A model generated the notes under the pieces. The model was not told the origin of the DNA, did no database searches, and saw only the letters and a list, made by a program, of their open reading frames with translations. Source: Aminobacter aganoensis (lineage in GTDB: Bacteria; Pseudomonadota; Alphaproteobacteria; Rhizobiales; Rhizobiaceae). From it: a DNA stretch of 64,000 nucleotides. Shown one piece after another: positions 28,495 through 36,539 of the stretch; positions within the stretch are counted from its first letter, which is position 1; every line of letters starts with the position of its first letter. Where the stretch lies: assembly GCF_014206975.1 (NCBI RefSeq), contig NZ_JACHOU010000003.1, positions 372,001-436,000 of the forward strand, written 5' to 3'. A program made the translations under genes and the position numbers.

Positions 28495-29535
28495 CTAGAA
28501 CCTCGTCACCACGCTGATTCCCAGCCCCTCGAACCGGTCCATCGCCATCAGCGCTGCCGGGGCTTCGTCGAGGCTGAGGTGCTTGCCGACGAGCATCTGC
28601 GGGGCGAGTTTGCCGGCCTCGATCATCTGCATCATCGCCTCGTAGCGGAAGGCCTGCATGCCATGGCTGCCGAGGATTTCGAGTTCGTGGGCGATCACCT
28701 TGCCCATCGGGATCTTCGGATCGGCGTGGTCGCCGAGCATCAGGCCGACCTGGACGTGGCGGCCGCGCCGGCGGAGGTTGGCGATGGAGTTGTAGCAGGT
28801 GGCGGGATGGCCCAGCGCGTCGAGCGACAAATGCGCGCCGCCCTTGGTGATCTCCTGGACGGCACCCACGACGTCCTTGCCGCCCGAGGCATTGATCGTC
28901 GCCACGGCCCCGACCTTCCTGGCGAAGTCCAGCTTGTCGTCGGCGAGGTCGATGGCGATCACATTGGCCCCGGCGGCCGCCGCGATCATGATCGCCGACA
29001 GGCCGACGCCGCCGCAGCCATGCACGGCGACCCATTCGCCCGGCTTGACCCGGCCCTGGTCGACGACGGCCCGGAACGAGGTGACGAAGCGGCAGCCGAG
29101 GCTGGCTGCCGTGGCGAAGTCCAGCGTCTCCGGCAGCCGCACCAGGTTGGTGTCGGCGAAATCGACGGCGACGTATTCGGCGAACGAGCCCCAGGCGGTG
29201 AAGCCGGGCTGGAACTGGTGTTCGCAGACCTGGTGATTGCCCGACGTGCACTCGAAGCAGCGGCCGCAGCCGCCGACGAACGGCACCGTGACTCGGTCGC
29301 CGACCTTCCACCGCGTCACCAGCTTGCCCAGCGCCGATACGGTGCCGGCAAGCTCATGGCCCGGCACATGCGGCAGCACGATGTCGGCATCGTGCCCCAT
29401 CCAGCCATGCCAGTCACTGCGGCACAGGCCGGTCGCCTCGATCTTGATCACCACGCCAGCCGGCGAAGGCGTCGGATCGGCAACGTTCTGGACCTTTGGC
29501 GGCTGGCCGAATTGCTCGAACAGGACAGCTTTCAC
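28495..29535 (-). CDS. Zinc-dependent alcohol dehydrogenase family protein
   Basis: A 346-residue medium-chain dehydrogenase. The catalytic zinc ligands are Cys in '[10 protein letters not shown]' (about residue 37), His-Glu in 'VPGHELAG' (about 60) and a later Cys. The structural zinc Cys cluster lies at '[15 protein letters not shown]'. The NAD-binding motif is '[15 protein letters not shown]' near residue 170. The substrate is unknown. Its TAG stop abuts the heptamer array with no spacer, and transcription converges on ybaB. Confidence 0.92.
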   Translation of the reverse strand: MKAVLFEQFGQPPKVQNVADPTPSPAGVVIKIEATGLCRSDWHGWMGHDADIVLPHVPGHELAGTVSALGKLVTRWKVGDRVTVPFVGGCGRCFECTSGNHQVCEHQFQPGFTAWGSFAEYVAVDFADTNLVRLPETLDFATAASLGCRFVTSFRAVVDQGRVKPGEWVAVHGCGGVGLSAIMIAAAAGANVIAIDLADDKLDFARKVGAVATINASGGKDVVGAVQEITKGGAHLSLDALGHPATCYNSIANLRRRGRHVQVGLMLGDHADPKIPMGKVIAHELEILGSHGMQAFRYEAMMQMIEAGKLAPQMLVGKHLSLDEAPAALMAMDRFEGLGISVVTRF

Positions 29536-29716
29536 GATCGTCTTCCTCTTGCTTTTCGGCCGTTGCGCGGCGTCATGGCACCGACCTATAGCGACCGGGC
29601 GTTGCAGAGGCGACCCCTGCCGATCGCCACATTTCAGCCTTTGGCCATCATTTCGCCCGAAACGGGCTCATTGTTGCTGCAATCTGGGGACGTGGCGGTA
29701 GCAGGAGAGAGGCGCT

Positions 29717-30436
29717 TTGATCGCCAAAACATGGAAGATGCCGATCTTTGTCGGCGTCGTCGTCTCGCTGTTCGTCGTTTCCGGATGCACCACCAGCAAG
29801 CTTGCTGACGGCATCACAACGAGTTCGGTCCGCTCGGGTTCCTACGCCTATTCGGCGAAGGACAAGGAATGCCTGGCACGGGCGATGTTCTTCGAATCCA
29901 ACCGCTCCAGCCGCGACGGCCTCGTTGCCGTCGGCAGCGTCGTCATGAACCGCCTCAAGTCGGGCGAATACGCCGACACCGTGTGCGGCGTGGTCGGCCA
30001 GAAGGGCCAGTTCGCGCCCGGCGTGCTGTCACGGCCGATGAATTCCAAGGCCTTGCCCGACGTGCAGGCGGCTGCCGACGCGGTGCTCAAGGGCGAACGC
30101 CACCCGAAGGTGAAGCCCGACGTGATGTTCTTCCACACGGCCGGGCTGAAATTCCCCTACAAGAACATGCATTACACCACGGTCGCCGGTGGCAACGCCT
30201 TCTACGAGAAGCGCAGCCGCAGGAAGCCGGTGCCTGCTGCGATCGAGGCCGAAACCATGGTCGCGTCGGCCGAGCCGCAGGCGCTGCCGGGCCTCGAAGA
30301 CGAAAAGCCGACGACCGTCGCTTCCGCCGGTTCGGATGCGGCGCTGGCCAGTGCGATGTCGTTCCAGGCGACGCCGGACGATGCCGACGCGATCGGCGCG
30401 CTGATCGCCAGCCAGGACAGGCCGATGCAGGAATGA
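29717..30436 (+). CDS. SleB/CwlJ-type cell wall hydrolase, lipoprotein
   Basis: A 239-residue predicted lipoprotein ('FVVSGC' lipobox, about residues 19-24) with a hydrolase_2 (SleB/CwlJ) domain at about 48-170. The likely catalytic Glu is in 'ARAMFFESNRSSRDGL', and 'MFFHTAGLKFPYKNMHYTTVAGGNAFYEK' closes the domain. These enzymes cut peptidoglycan glycan strands. The C-terminal 60 residues are low-complexity and acidic. The TTG at 29717 is chosen because GGAGAGAGG lies five bases upstream; the next in-frame ATG (29738) would truncate the basic N-terminus. Confidence 0.88.
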   Translation: MIAKTWKMPIFVGVVVSLFVVSGCTTSKLADGITTSSVRSGSYAYSAKDKECLARAMFFESNRSSRDGLVAVGSVVMNRLKSGEYADTVCGVVGQKGQFAPGVLSRPMNSKALPDVQAAADAVLKGERHPKVKPDVMFFHTAGLKFPYKNMHYTTVAGGNAFYEKRSRRKPVPAAIEAETMVASAEPQALPGLEDEKPTTVASAGSDAALASAMSFQATPDDADAIGALIASQDRPMQE

Positions 30437-30533
30437 GCGAATAGGGAGTAGCGAATAGTGAGTAGTGGGGTCTGGGCGGCGGCTCTGCCCTGCTTCTTCA
30501 CTATTCGCTATTCACTATTCGCTACTCGTTTTA
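30434..30533. repeat. Second heptanucleotide inverted array
   Basis: The left arm is GCGAATA/GGGAGTA/GCGAATA/GTGAGTA from about 30437. A GC-rich centre (GGGCGGCGG-type) follows, and the right arm is CACTATTCGCTATTCACTAT-like heptamers to about 30533. Sequence and layout match the array at 28302-28494. It begins at the stop codon of the hydrolase gene and ends a few bases before recR. Confidence 0.85.
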
Positions 30534-30543
30534 TACCCCTCGC

Positions 30544-31149
30544 ATGTCGAAGCGAATCGCCGGTCCCGAGATCGAACGCCTGATTCAGCTGCTGGCCAAG
30601 GTGCCGGGGCTTGGGCCGCGTTCGGCCCGCCGCGCAGCCCTTCACCTGATCAAGAAGAAGGAGCAGTTGCTGGCGCCGCTGGCCGCTGCCATGGGCGAAG
30701 CGGTCGACAAGGTCCGCGTCTGCTCGACCTGCGGCAATGTCGACACCTCCGATCCCTGCATGATCTGCACCGATCCGCTCCGCGACCCCACCACCATCAT
30801 CGTCGTCGAGGACGTCTCCGACCTCTGGGCGCTGGAGCGGGCCGGGGCCATGAACGCGCGCTTCCATGTGCTCGGCGGCACGCTGTCGCCGCTCGATGGC
30901 GTCGGCCCGGACCAGTTGACCATCAGGCAGCTTGTGACCCGCATTGCCGAGGGCGGGGTGAGCGAGGTGATCCTCGCCGTCAACGCCACCGTCGAGGGTC
31001 AGACCACGGCACATTACCTGACCGACCAGCTCTCGGGCTTCGACGTCAAGATCACGCGGCTGGCGCATGGCGTGCCGGTTGGCGGCGAGCTCGACTATCT
31101 CGACGAAGGCACGCTGTCGGCGGCGTTGAAGTCGCGGACCGTGTTTTGA
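30544..31149 (+). CDS. recR: Recombination mediator protein RecR
   Basis: A 201-residue RecR, which with RecO loads RecA onto gapped DNA. It has an N-terminal helix-hairpin-helix ('[20 protein letters not shown]'), a four-Cys zinc finger ('[16 protein letters not shown]', about residues 58-75), a Toprim domain starting '[16 protein letters not shown]' and a C-terminal '[21 protein letters not shown]'. Length and all motifs are normal. The heptamer array occupies its immediate upstream region. Confidence 0.97.
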   Translation: MSKRIAGPEIERLIQLLAKVPGLGPRSARRAALHLIKKKEQLLAPLAAAMGEAVDKVRVCSTCGNVDTSDPCMICTDPLRDPTTIIVVEDVSDLWALERAGAMNARFHVLGGTLSPLDGVGPDQLTIRQLVTRIAEGGVSEVILAVNATVEGQTTAHYLTDQLSGFDVKITRLAHGVPVGGELDYLDEGTLSAALKSRTVF

Positions 31150-31210
31150 CGTAATTGCGGTCGAGGAAGCTGCATGAGCAAATTTTCTGAATCGTCGCAG
31201 TTCCGTCCCA

Positions 31211-31364
31211 CCCCCCTCTGGCCTGCCGGCCATCTCCCCCGCAAGGGGGGAGATCAGCAGCTTTTGGCGCGGCTCTCATCCTGCGACATCGGTGATTGGC
31301 GGAAGCGGTGGCGACATCTGATCTCCCCCCTCGAGGGGGAGATGGCCGGCAGGCCAGAGGGGGG
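31211..31364. repeat. 154-bp MITE-like element with perfect 30-bp terminal inverted repeats
   Basis: Positions 31211-31240 and 31335-31364 are exact reverse complements over 30 bases. Inside them, 31245-31257 and 31318-31330 also pair. Each arm folds by itself (CTCCCCC/GGGGGAG). No open reading frame of its own and no clear target-site duplication are visible. The right arm contains GAGGGGGAG-ATG, used here as the start region of the transglycosylase gene. Confidence 0.88.
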
Positions 31365-32610
31365 CGCGAAGAAACGCAAGCTCTCAATGCTGGCCGCCTT
31401 TGCCGCAGCGCTCATCGCGTTCGGCGCCACCCCCGCCTCCGCCGCCAAGATCGACGACCAGTTCCAGGCCTGGCTCACCAAGGACCTGTGGCCGGAAGCC
31501 AGGGCCAAGGGCATTTCCAGAGCGACGTTCGACGCGGCTTTTGCCGGCGTCTCCCCCAATCTCAAGCTGCCCGACCTCGTGCTGCCCGGTGAGAAGCAAA
31601 AGACGCCGAAGAAGCAGCACCAGGCCGAGTTCGGTTCGCCCGGCAACTATTTCGCCGAGAAGACGCTTGGTGCGGTCACCGCGGGCGGCCGCAGCCGCGC
31701 CGGGTCCAACGCGCAGACGCTCGCCGCCGTCGAAAAGCGCTTCGGCGTGCCGCGCGGCGTGGTGCTGGCGATCTGGGGGCGCGAGTCGGGGTTCGGCGCC
31801 GCCAAGATGCCTTACGATGCCTTCGAGGTGCTGGGCACCAAGGCATTCCTGGCGACCCGCAAGGAGATGTTCCGCAAGGAGCTTCTGGCCGGTCTCGAAA
31901 TGGTCGAGCGCGGGCTGGTCAGCCGCAAGGCGATGCGCTCGTCCTGGGCCGGCGCGCTCGGCCAGCCGCAGTTCCTGCCGACGTCGTTCCTGCAGCACGC
32001 CATCGACTTCGACGGCGACGGCCGCGCCGACATCTGGAACTCGACGCCCGACACACTGGCCTCGATCGCCAACTATCTCGTCCACTATGGCTGGGTGAAG
32101 GGCCGCGACTGGGGCTTCGAAGTGTCGGTGCCCGACAGCGTCTCCTGCGCGCTGGAAGGCCCCGACCAGGGCAGGAAGATCGCTGACTGGGCGGCGATGG
32201 GCGTCGCCCGCGTCGGTGGCAAGCCATTTCCCCAGAACGAGGCGCGGGCCGAAGGTTTCCTGATGATGCCGGCGGGGCGTAACGGACCCGCGTTCATCGT
32301 CACGCCCAATTTCTACGTGCTCAAGGAATATAACGAGAGCGACGTCTACGCCCTGTTCATCGGCCACGGCGCCGACCGGATCGCCGCGGGCGACAAGCGC
32401 TTCACTGGTGCCTGGGGCAAGGTCGACGGGCTCTACCGCTCCGACGTTGCCGTCATGCAGCGGGGCTTGGAAAAGCTCGGCTACGACGTCGGCGGCGCCG
32501 ACGGCCTGCCCGGCTTCAAGACCCGCCGCTCGATCGGCGACTGGCAGGCCAAGAACGGCCGTGCGGCGACGTGTTTTCCCGACAAGGGCCTCGTCGAGGC
32601 GATGCGGTAG
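31342..32610 (+). CDS. MltB-type lytic murein transglycosylase with peptidoglycan-binding domain
   Basis: A secreted enzyme that cleaves peptidoglycan between MurNAc and GlcNAc. From the ATG used it has 422 residues: a basic stretch 'AKKRKLS', a signal-peptide core 'MLAAFAAALIAFGATPASAA', an SLT_2 domain with catalytic Glu in 'IWGRESGFGAAKMPYD', the 'SWAGALGQPQFLPTSFLQHAIDFD' motif and a C-terminal peptidoglycan-binding domain ('LEKLGYDVGGADGLPGFKTRR'). The start is uncertain. ATG 31387 lacks the basic n-region; ATG 31342 lies inside an inverted-repeat element with a strong GA-rich binding site; ATG 31174 upstream, with its own GAGGAAG site, is also in frame. Confidence 0.88.
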   Translation: MAGRPEGGAKKRKLSMLAAFAAALIAFGATPASAAKIDDQFQAWLTKDLWPEARAKGISRATFDAAFAGVSPNLKLPDLVLPGEKQKTPKKQHQAEFGSPGNYFAEKTLGAVTAGGRSRAGSNAQTLAAVEKRFGVPRGVVLAIWGRESGFGAAKMPYDAFEVLGTKAFLATRKEMFRKELLAGLEMVERGLVSRKAMRSSWAGALGQPQFLPTSFLQHAIDFDGDGRADIWNSTPDTLASIANYLVHYGWVKGRDWGFEVSVPDSVSCALEGPDQGRKIADWAAMGVARVGGKPFPQNEARAEGFLMMPAGRNGPAFIVTPNFYVLKEYNESDVYALFIGHGADRIAAGDKRFTGAWGKVDGLYRSDVAVMQRGLEKLGYDVGGADGLPGFKTRRSIGDWQAKNGRAATCFPDKGLVEAMR

Positions 32611-32618
32611 CGCATTCT

Positions 32619-32783
32619 CCTTCTCCCCTTGTGGGAGAAGGTGTCGCCGCAGGCGACGGATGAGGGGTGCTGGCCGGAGCGCGGTCGTCCCGAATTCGCT
32701 CTTGGAGCGTCGTGATCCGTCCAACACCCTCATCCGTCTCGGCGCTTCGCGCCGATCCACCTTCTCCCACACGGGGGAAAGGA
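32619..32783. repeat. RIME-like palindromic repeat downstream of the transglycosylase
   Basis: A hairpin CCTTCTCCC/GGGAGAAGG at 32619-32641 is followed by 'GGTGTCGCCGCAGGCGACG' and 'GGATGAGGGGTG'. An inverted, diverged copy of the same module lies at about 32723-32783 ('ACACCCTCATCCGTC', 'CCACCTTCTCCC'). Motifs are shared with the element at 10062-10172. It fills the gap between two convergent genes and may serve as a terminator. Confidence 0.8.
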
Positions 32784-32791
32784 AGGGGCGG

Positions 32792-33793
32792 CTACGCCGC
32801 CTTCGCCAGCCCGGCGCCGACTTCCGCCAAAATCTCATACGAGCGCTTGCGTGCCTGATGGTCGAACACCTGGGCCGTCACCATCAGCTCGTCGGCACCG
32901 GTGCGGGCGATGAACGCCTCGACGCCGCGACGAACGGTGTCAGGCGAACCGACGACGGCGCAGGAAAGCGTCTGCGACAGCATCTGGCGGGCGACCGGGT
33001 CGAGGTCGCGCTCGTAGCCGTCGAGCGGCGCGGGCAGGCGCCCGGGGCGGCCGCTGCGCAGGTTGACGAAGGCCTGCTGGACCGAGCTGAACAGCAGCTT
33101 TGCCTCGGCGTCGCTGTCGGCGGCAACGATGTTGATGCCGGCCATGACATAGGGCTTGGCCAGGCGCTCCGACGGCTGGAAGCGCGAGCGGTAGATCTCG
33201 ATTGCATGGTCGAGCTCGGCCGGGGCGAAATGCGAGGCGAACGCGTAGGGCAGGCCGAGCATGGCGGCGAGTTGCGCGCCGTAGAGGCTGGAGCCGAGCA
33301 CCCAGACCTCGACCTGCTCGCCTTCGCCGGGCACGGCGCGGATGCGCTGCTCCGGCGTCGCTGGCTCGAAATAGCCCATCAGCTCGACCACATCCTGCGG
33401 AAAATTGTCGACGCCAGCCTCGAGATTGCGGCGCAGGGCGCGGGCGGTCAGCATGTCGGTGCCGGGCGCGCGGCCGATGCCGAGGTCGATCCGGCCGGGA
33501 TACAGGGCGGCAAGCGTGCCGAACTGCTCGGCGATCACCAGCGGCGCATGATTGGGCAGCATGATGCCACCGGCGCCGACGCGGATGGTGCTGGTGCCGG
33601 CCGCGACATGGGCGATGACGACCGAGGTCGCGGCACTGGCGATGCCGGCCATGTTGTGGTGCTCGGCCAGCCAGTAGCGGTGGAAGCCGAGCGCCTCGGC
33701 ATGGCGGGCGAGATCGAGCGTGTTCTGGAGCGATTGCGCGGCAGTGCTGCCTTCGGTGACCGGCGAAAGGTCGAGGACGGAAAGGGTGGTCAT
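32792..33793 (-). CDS. LLM class flavin-dependent oxidoreductase (group 1)
   Basis: A 333-residue luciferase-like monooxygenase of the TIGR03558/YhbW-like group, using reduced FMN. It begins '[19 protein letters not shown]' and shows '[20 protein letters not shown]', '[20 protein letters not shown]' and '[13 protein letters not shown]', all characteristic. The physiological substrate is unknown. A second LLM enzyme of a different subgroup follows upstream on the same strand (gap 95 bases), so the two may be co-transcribed. Confidence 0.92.
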   Translation of the reverse strand: MTTLSVLDLSPVTEGSTAAQSLQNTLDLARHAEALGFHRYWLAEHHNMAGIASAATSVVIAHVAAGTSTIRVGAGGIMLPNHAPLVIAEQFGTLAALYPGRIDLGIGRAPGTDMLTARALRRNLEAGVDNFPQDVVELMGYFEPATPEQRIRAVPGEGEQVEVWVLGSSLYGAQLAAMLGLPYAFASHFAPAELDHAIEIYRSRFQPSERLAKPYVMAGINIVAADSDAEAKLLFSSVQQAFVNLRSGRPGRLPAPLDGYERDLDPVARQMLSQTLSCAVVGSPDTVRRGVEAFIARTGADELMVTAQVFDHQARKRSYEILAEVGAGLAKAA

Positions 33794-33888
33794 GGTGCAG
33801 CTCCGGCGGGGTGGGACCCGCCGGATATAGGAACCGCGATGCTTGCAAACAAACCTTCCCGCTCAGGGTAAGTTTTGGTCCAGCCGTT

Positions 33889-34941
33889 TCAGGCTGCCGT
33901 CCCGGCGGCCGAGACGCCCAGTTCCTTGCGCACCAGCGGCGCTACCTTGGTGCCGTAGAGCTCGATCGCCTTCATCACCTTGTCGTGCGGCATGATGCCG
34001 ATCGCCATCTGCAGCATGAAGCGGTCGTTCTTGAACAGCTTGTGCTGTGCCACGATCTTTTCGGCCACCACTTCGGGGTTGCCGACGAACAGCGCGCCTT
34101 GCGGCGAACGCGATTGATCGAAATGCGCCCTTGATGTCGGACCCCAGCCGCGTTCGCGGCCGATGCGGTTCATCACCTCTGCTTGCGGCTGGTAGAAGTC
34201 GTCGGCCGCCTGTTCGGTGGTTTCGGCGACGAAGCCGTGGACGTTGATGCTGGTGGCGAGCTTGGCCGGATCCTGGCCGCCGCGCCGTGCCGCCTCGCGA
34301 TAGAGGTCGAACAGCGGTGCGAACCGTGCCGGCTCGCCGCCGATGATGGCAAGCGCCAGCGGCAGGCCGAGCACGCCGGCGCGTGCCGCAGATTGCGGCG
34401 TCCCGCCGATGGCGATCCAGATCGGCAGCCCGTCCTGGTAGGGCCGGGGATAGACGCCGCGGTCGTTGATCGGCGCGCGCTGCGTGCCGGTCCAGGTGAC
34501 ACGCTCGCTGTCGCGCAGCGCCAGCAGCAGGTCGAGCTTCTCGGCGAACAGCTCGTCATAGTCTTCGAGGTTGTAGCCGAACAGCGGGAACGATTCGATG
34601 AACGAGCCGCGGCCGGCCATGATCTCGGCGCGGCCGCCGGAAAGCTGGTCGAGCGTGGCGAACTGCTGGAACACGCGCACCGGATCGTCGGACGACAGCA
34701 CCGTGACCGCGCTGGTCAGCCGGATGCGCTTGGTGCGCTCGGCGGCAGCCGCAAGTGCCACGACCGGCGCAGAGGCTGCATAGTCGGGGCGGTGATGCTC
34801 GCCGAGGCCGAAGACGTCGAGCCCGACCTGGTCGGCCAGTTCGATTTCTTCGATGAGATTGCGCAGCCGCTGGTGCGGTCCGATGGCTCCCGGACCTGCT
34901 TCCGGGCTGACGTCGGCAAAAGTGTAGAGGCCAAGTTCCAT
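33889..34941 (-). CDS. LLM class flavin-dependent oxidoreductase (group 2)
   Basis: A 350-residue luciferase-like monooxygenase. Visible family features are '[14 protein letters not shown]' at the N-terminus, '[20 protein letters not shown]', '[19 protein letters not shown]', '[20 protein letters not shown]' and '[17 protein letters not shown]'. The ATG at 34941 is chosen because it starts this conserved N-terminus; the frame stays open 28 codons upstream without family resemblance. It probably precedes the group 1 LLM gene in one transcript. The substrate is not predictable. Confidence 0.92.
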   Translation of the reverse strand: MELGLYTFADVSPEAGPGAIGPHQRLRNLIEEIELADQVGLDVFGLGEHHRPDYAASAPVVALAAAAERTKRIRLTSAVTVLSSDDPVRVFQQFATLDQLSGGRAEIMAGRGSFIESFPLFGYNLEDYDELFAEKLDLLLALRDSERVTWTGTQRAPINDRGVYPRPYQDGLPIWIAIGGTPQSAARAGVLGLPLALAIIGGEPARFAPLFDLYREAARRGGQDPAKLATSINVHGFVAETTEQAADDFYQPQAEVMNRIGRERGWGPTSRAHFDQSRSPQGALFVGNPEVVAEKIVAQHKLFKNDRFMLQMAIGIMPHDKVMKAIELYGTKVAPLVRKELGVSAAGTAA

Positions 34942-35159
34942 ATCGCTGGTCCTGTCGCTGTCATTCGTGCTACACGTAGCCATCGCTCCACGAAGCCGCC
35001 AGATGCGGACTAGTGAACAATCCATATCGAGATTGGCGCCAAAGAGCGTTTCCTATCCGCAACATCACGCGAATTCATGGGAGACATGCCTTTTTGGCGC
35101 TTGAACTCTGCCTTCGCGCGCGTATGTAAGCGGCGCGAAGTGACTCCAGGGAAATCAAA

Positions 35160-35588
35160 TTGGCAATCTACAGGGAAAAAGACGTCTTCGAACGGCGTAG
35201 CGCCGCCAATGACGCAAAGAAAGCTCTCCTCGAAAAGTACAAGGCACGCCCGGCAGCTGACGATCCAGCGGTTCTGGCACGCCAGGCCGAACGCAAGGCT
35301 ATCCTAGAGGCGCGCGCCATTCGCGAAGCCGAAAAGGAAAAGCTGCGGCAGGAACGCCTGGCTCGCGAAGCCATTGAAAAGGCCGAGCGCGAAGCCAAGG
35401 CCGAAGCCGAACGTCTGGCTGCCGAAGAAGCGGCACAGGCCGAGGCAAAGGCACGCGAGGCCGAAGAGGCCGACCGTATCAGCCGCGTGCTGTCCGACGA
35501 GGCCGAACGCAAGGCCAAGCGTGACGCGCGTTACGCAGCGCGCAAGGCGCGCGGCAAGCGCATGCCGCCTTCGGCCAACTTCGGCTGA
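35160..35588 (+). CDS. Highly charged coiled-coil protein (DUF6481-like)
   Basis: A 142-residue protein that is almost wholly Ala, Glu, Lys and Arg. It is predicted to form one long helix or coiled coil over about residues 30-130, ending 'ARKARGKRMPPSANFG'. There is no signal peptide or membrane segment. It resembles small conserved rhizobial proteins filed as DUF6481; no function is established. The TTG start is chosen because CCAGGGAA lies eight bases upstream. It stands alone, divergent from the LLM genes, with a 218-base upstream region in which I see no clear promoter. Confidence 0.8.
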   Translation: MAIYREKDVFERRSAANDAKKALLEKYKARPAADDPAVLARQAERKAILEARAIREAEKEKLRQERLAREAIEKAEREAKAEAERLAAEEAAQAEAKAREAEEADRISRVLSDEAERKAKRDARYAARKARGKRMPPSANFG

Positions 35589-35784
35589 TTGCAGGACACG
35601 TTCGCCTGAAAGACGCAACGGCCCGTTAGCAAGGTTCGATTGCGCACATTCTCATTGCTGGCGGTTCGCGATCGGGGTTTTGCCAAGCCCCGGGCGCGGG
35701 CCGCTTTGGCATGCCTGCACGTCAGGCGCGCCATCGAGGCTTCAGTGGCCCGCCGGTGGGGCAGGCCAGTAGACGACCGCTCGA

Positions 35785-36099
35785 TCAGGCGACCAGCTTG
35801 AGGCCGACGATGCCGGACACGATCAGGCCGATGCAGGCGAGGCGAAGTGCGGTCGCCGGCTCGCCCAGCAGCCAGATGCCGAGCATCGCCGTCCCGACCG
35901 TACCGATGCCGGTCCAGATGGCATAGGCCGTGCCGACGGGCAGCGTCTTCAGCGCCAGGCCGAGCAGGCCAAGGCTGATGATCATCGAAACAATGGTGAG
36001 GACGGTCGGCATCGGCTTCGAGAAGCCATCCGTGTATTTCAGGCCGATGGCCCAGCCGATCTCGAACAGTCCAGCAAAAAACAGATAAGTCCAAGCCAT
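35785..36099 (-). CDS. sugE: SugE/Gdx-type SMR guanidinium exporter
   Basis: A 104-residue small multidrug resistance protein with four membrane helices. The essential Glu lies in the first helix, 'LFFAGLFEIGWAIGLKYTDG'; the GW-A-IG-LK pattern is typical of SugE/Gdx guanidinium/proton antiporters rather than EmrE. 'AIWTGIGTVGTAMLGIWLLGE' is also characteristic. The start ATG has GGAG six bases upstream. A two-hairpin guanidine-II riboswitch candidate precedes it, which strongly supports guanidinium as substrate. Confidence 0.93.
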   Translation of the reverse strand: MAWTYLFFAGLFEIGWAIGLKYTDGFSKPMPTVLTIVSMIISLGLLGLALKTLPVGTAYAIWTGIGTVGTAMLGIWLLGEPATALRLACIGLIVSGIVGLKLVA

Positions 36100-36104
36100 G
36101 GAAC

Positions 36105-36168
36105 GCTCCATTGGATGGCGGGTCGTCCCGGCCGGTTTTTCGGAAAGGCGCAAGATCGTTCCTGCGCC
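36105..36168 (-). promoter_or_regulatory. Guanidine-II (mini-ykkC) riboswitch candidate before sugE
   Basis: On the minus strand two hairpins each carry an ACGA tetraloop. The first (36168-36147) is GGCGCAGGA-ACGA-TCTTGCGCC, a 9-bp stem with one wobble pair. The second (36130-36119) is CGGG-ACGA-CCCG. They are 16 bases apart, and the sugE ribosome binding site GGAG is 9 bases after the second. Paired ACGR hairpins before sugE are the hallmark of this class, which frees the binding site when guanidine is bound. Confidence 0.82.
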
Positions 36169-36199
36169 AGAACAGATTGGGGTTTTCGGAGGAACAGTC

Positions 36200-36226
36200 A
36201 ACCAAACGCCCGGCCGAGACCGGGCG
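36200..36226 (-). terminator. Terminator-like hairpin after the small basic gene
   Basis: The stem CGCCCGG/CCGGGCG (36226-36207) has a 6-base loop and is followed on the minus strand by TTTGGTT. It separates the 41-residue basic protein gene from the sugE leader. A TTGACT at 36201-36196 could be the -35 of the sugE promoter. Confidence 0.55.
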
Positions 36227-36257
36227 CTGGAGATTGGCATCAAGCCGAGACCAAGGA

Positions 36258-36383
36258 CTACTTGTCCTTAAGCTTGGTGGCTTGCACCGGCGGGGCCTTG
36301 AATGCTGGCGCTGGCGCCGGCTTCTTGGCATCCTTCTTGGGTTTCCGGGCTTCTTTTCCGGCTTTCATCGCACCCTTGGCCAT
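36258..36383 (-). CDS. Small basic protein, 41 residues
   Basis: A short gene with a GGGAG ribosome binding site nine bases before its ATG. The product is rich in Lys, Ala and Pro ('GAMKAGKEARKPKKDAKK' then 'PAPAPAFKAPP') with no hydrophobic segment, so it is cytoplasmic and could bind nucleic acid. Similar 'MAKGxxxxxKEARKPKK' small proteins occur in alphaproteobacteria; their role is not known to me. A terminator-like hairpin follows 32 bases after the stop. Confidence 0.75.
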   Translation of the reverse strand: MAKGAMKAGKEARKPKKDAKKPAPAPAFKAPPVQATKLKDK

Positions 36384-36539
36384 GATTCGTATCTCCCGCT
36401 GCTGAGACACGAAGTGAAACGCGAAGTCGTCTCGCTTGCAAGAGGGCTGTTGAGCCACCCATCGCCTGTTTCGCAGCCCACGAAATGGCTTGAGCACAGC
36501 CCGCCGCCCGCTACAGTTGTCTCTCGCGAGGAATCGACG

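Noticed and set aside
31174-31341. N-terminal 56-residue extension of the transglycosylase as a real domain
   Set aside because: It is mostly translated inverted-repeat sequence; kept only as a possible alternative start.
35589-35784. Gene or RNA between the charged protein and sugE
   Set aside because: No frame with a ribosome binding site and no structured conserved element that I can recognise.
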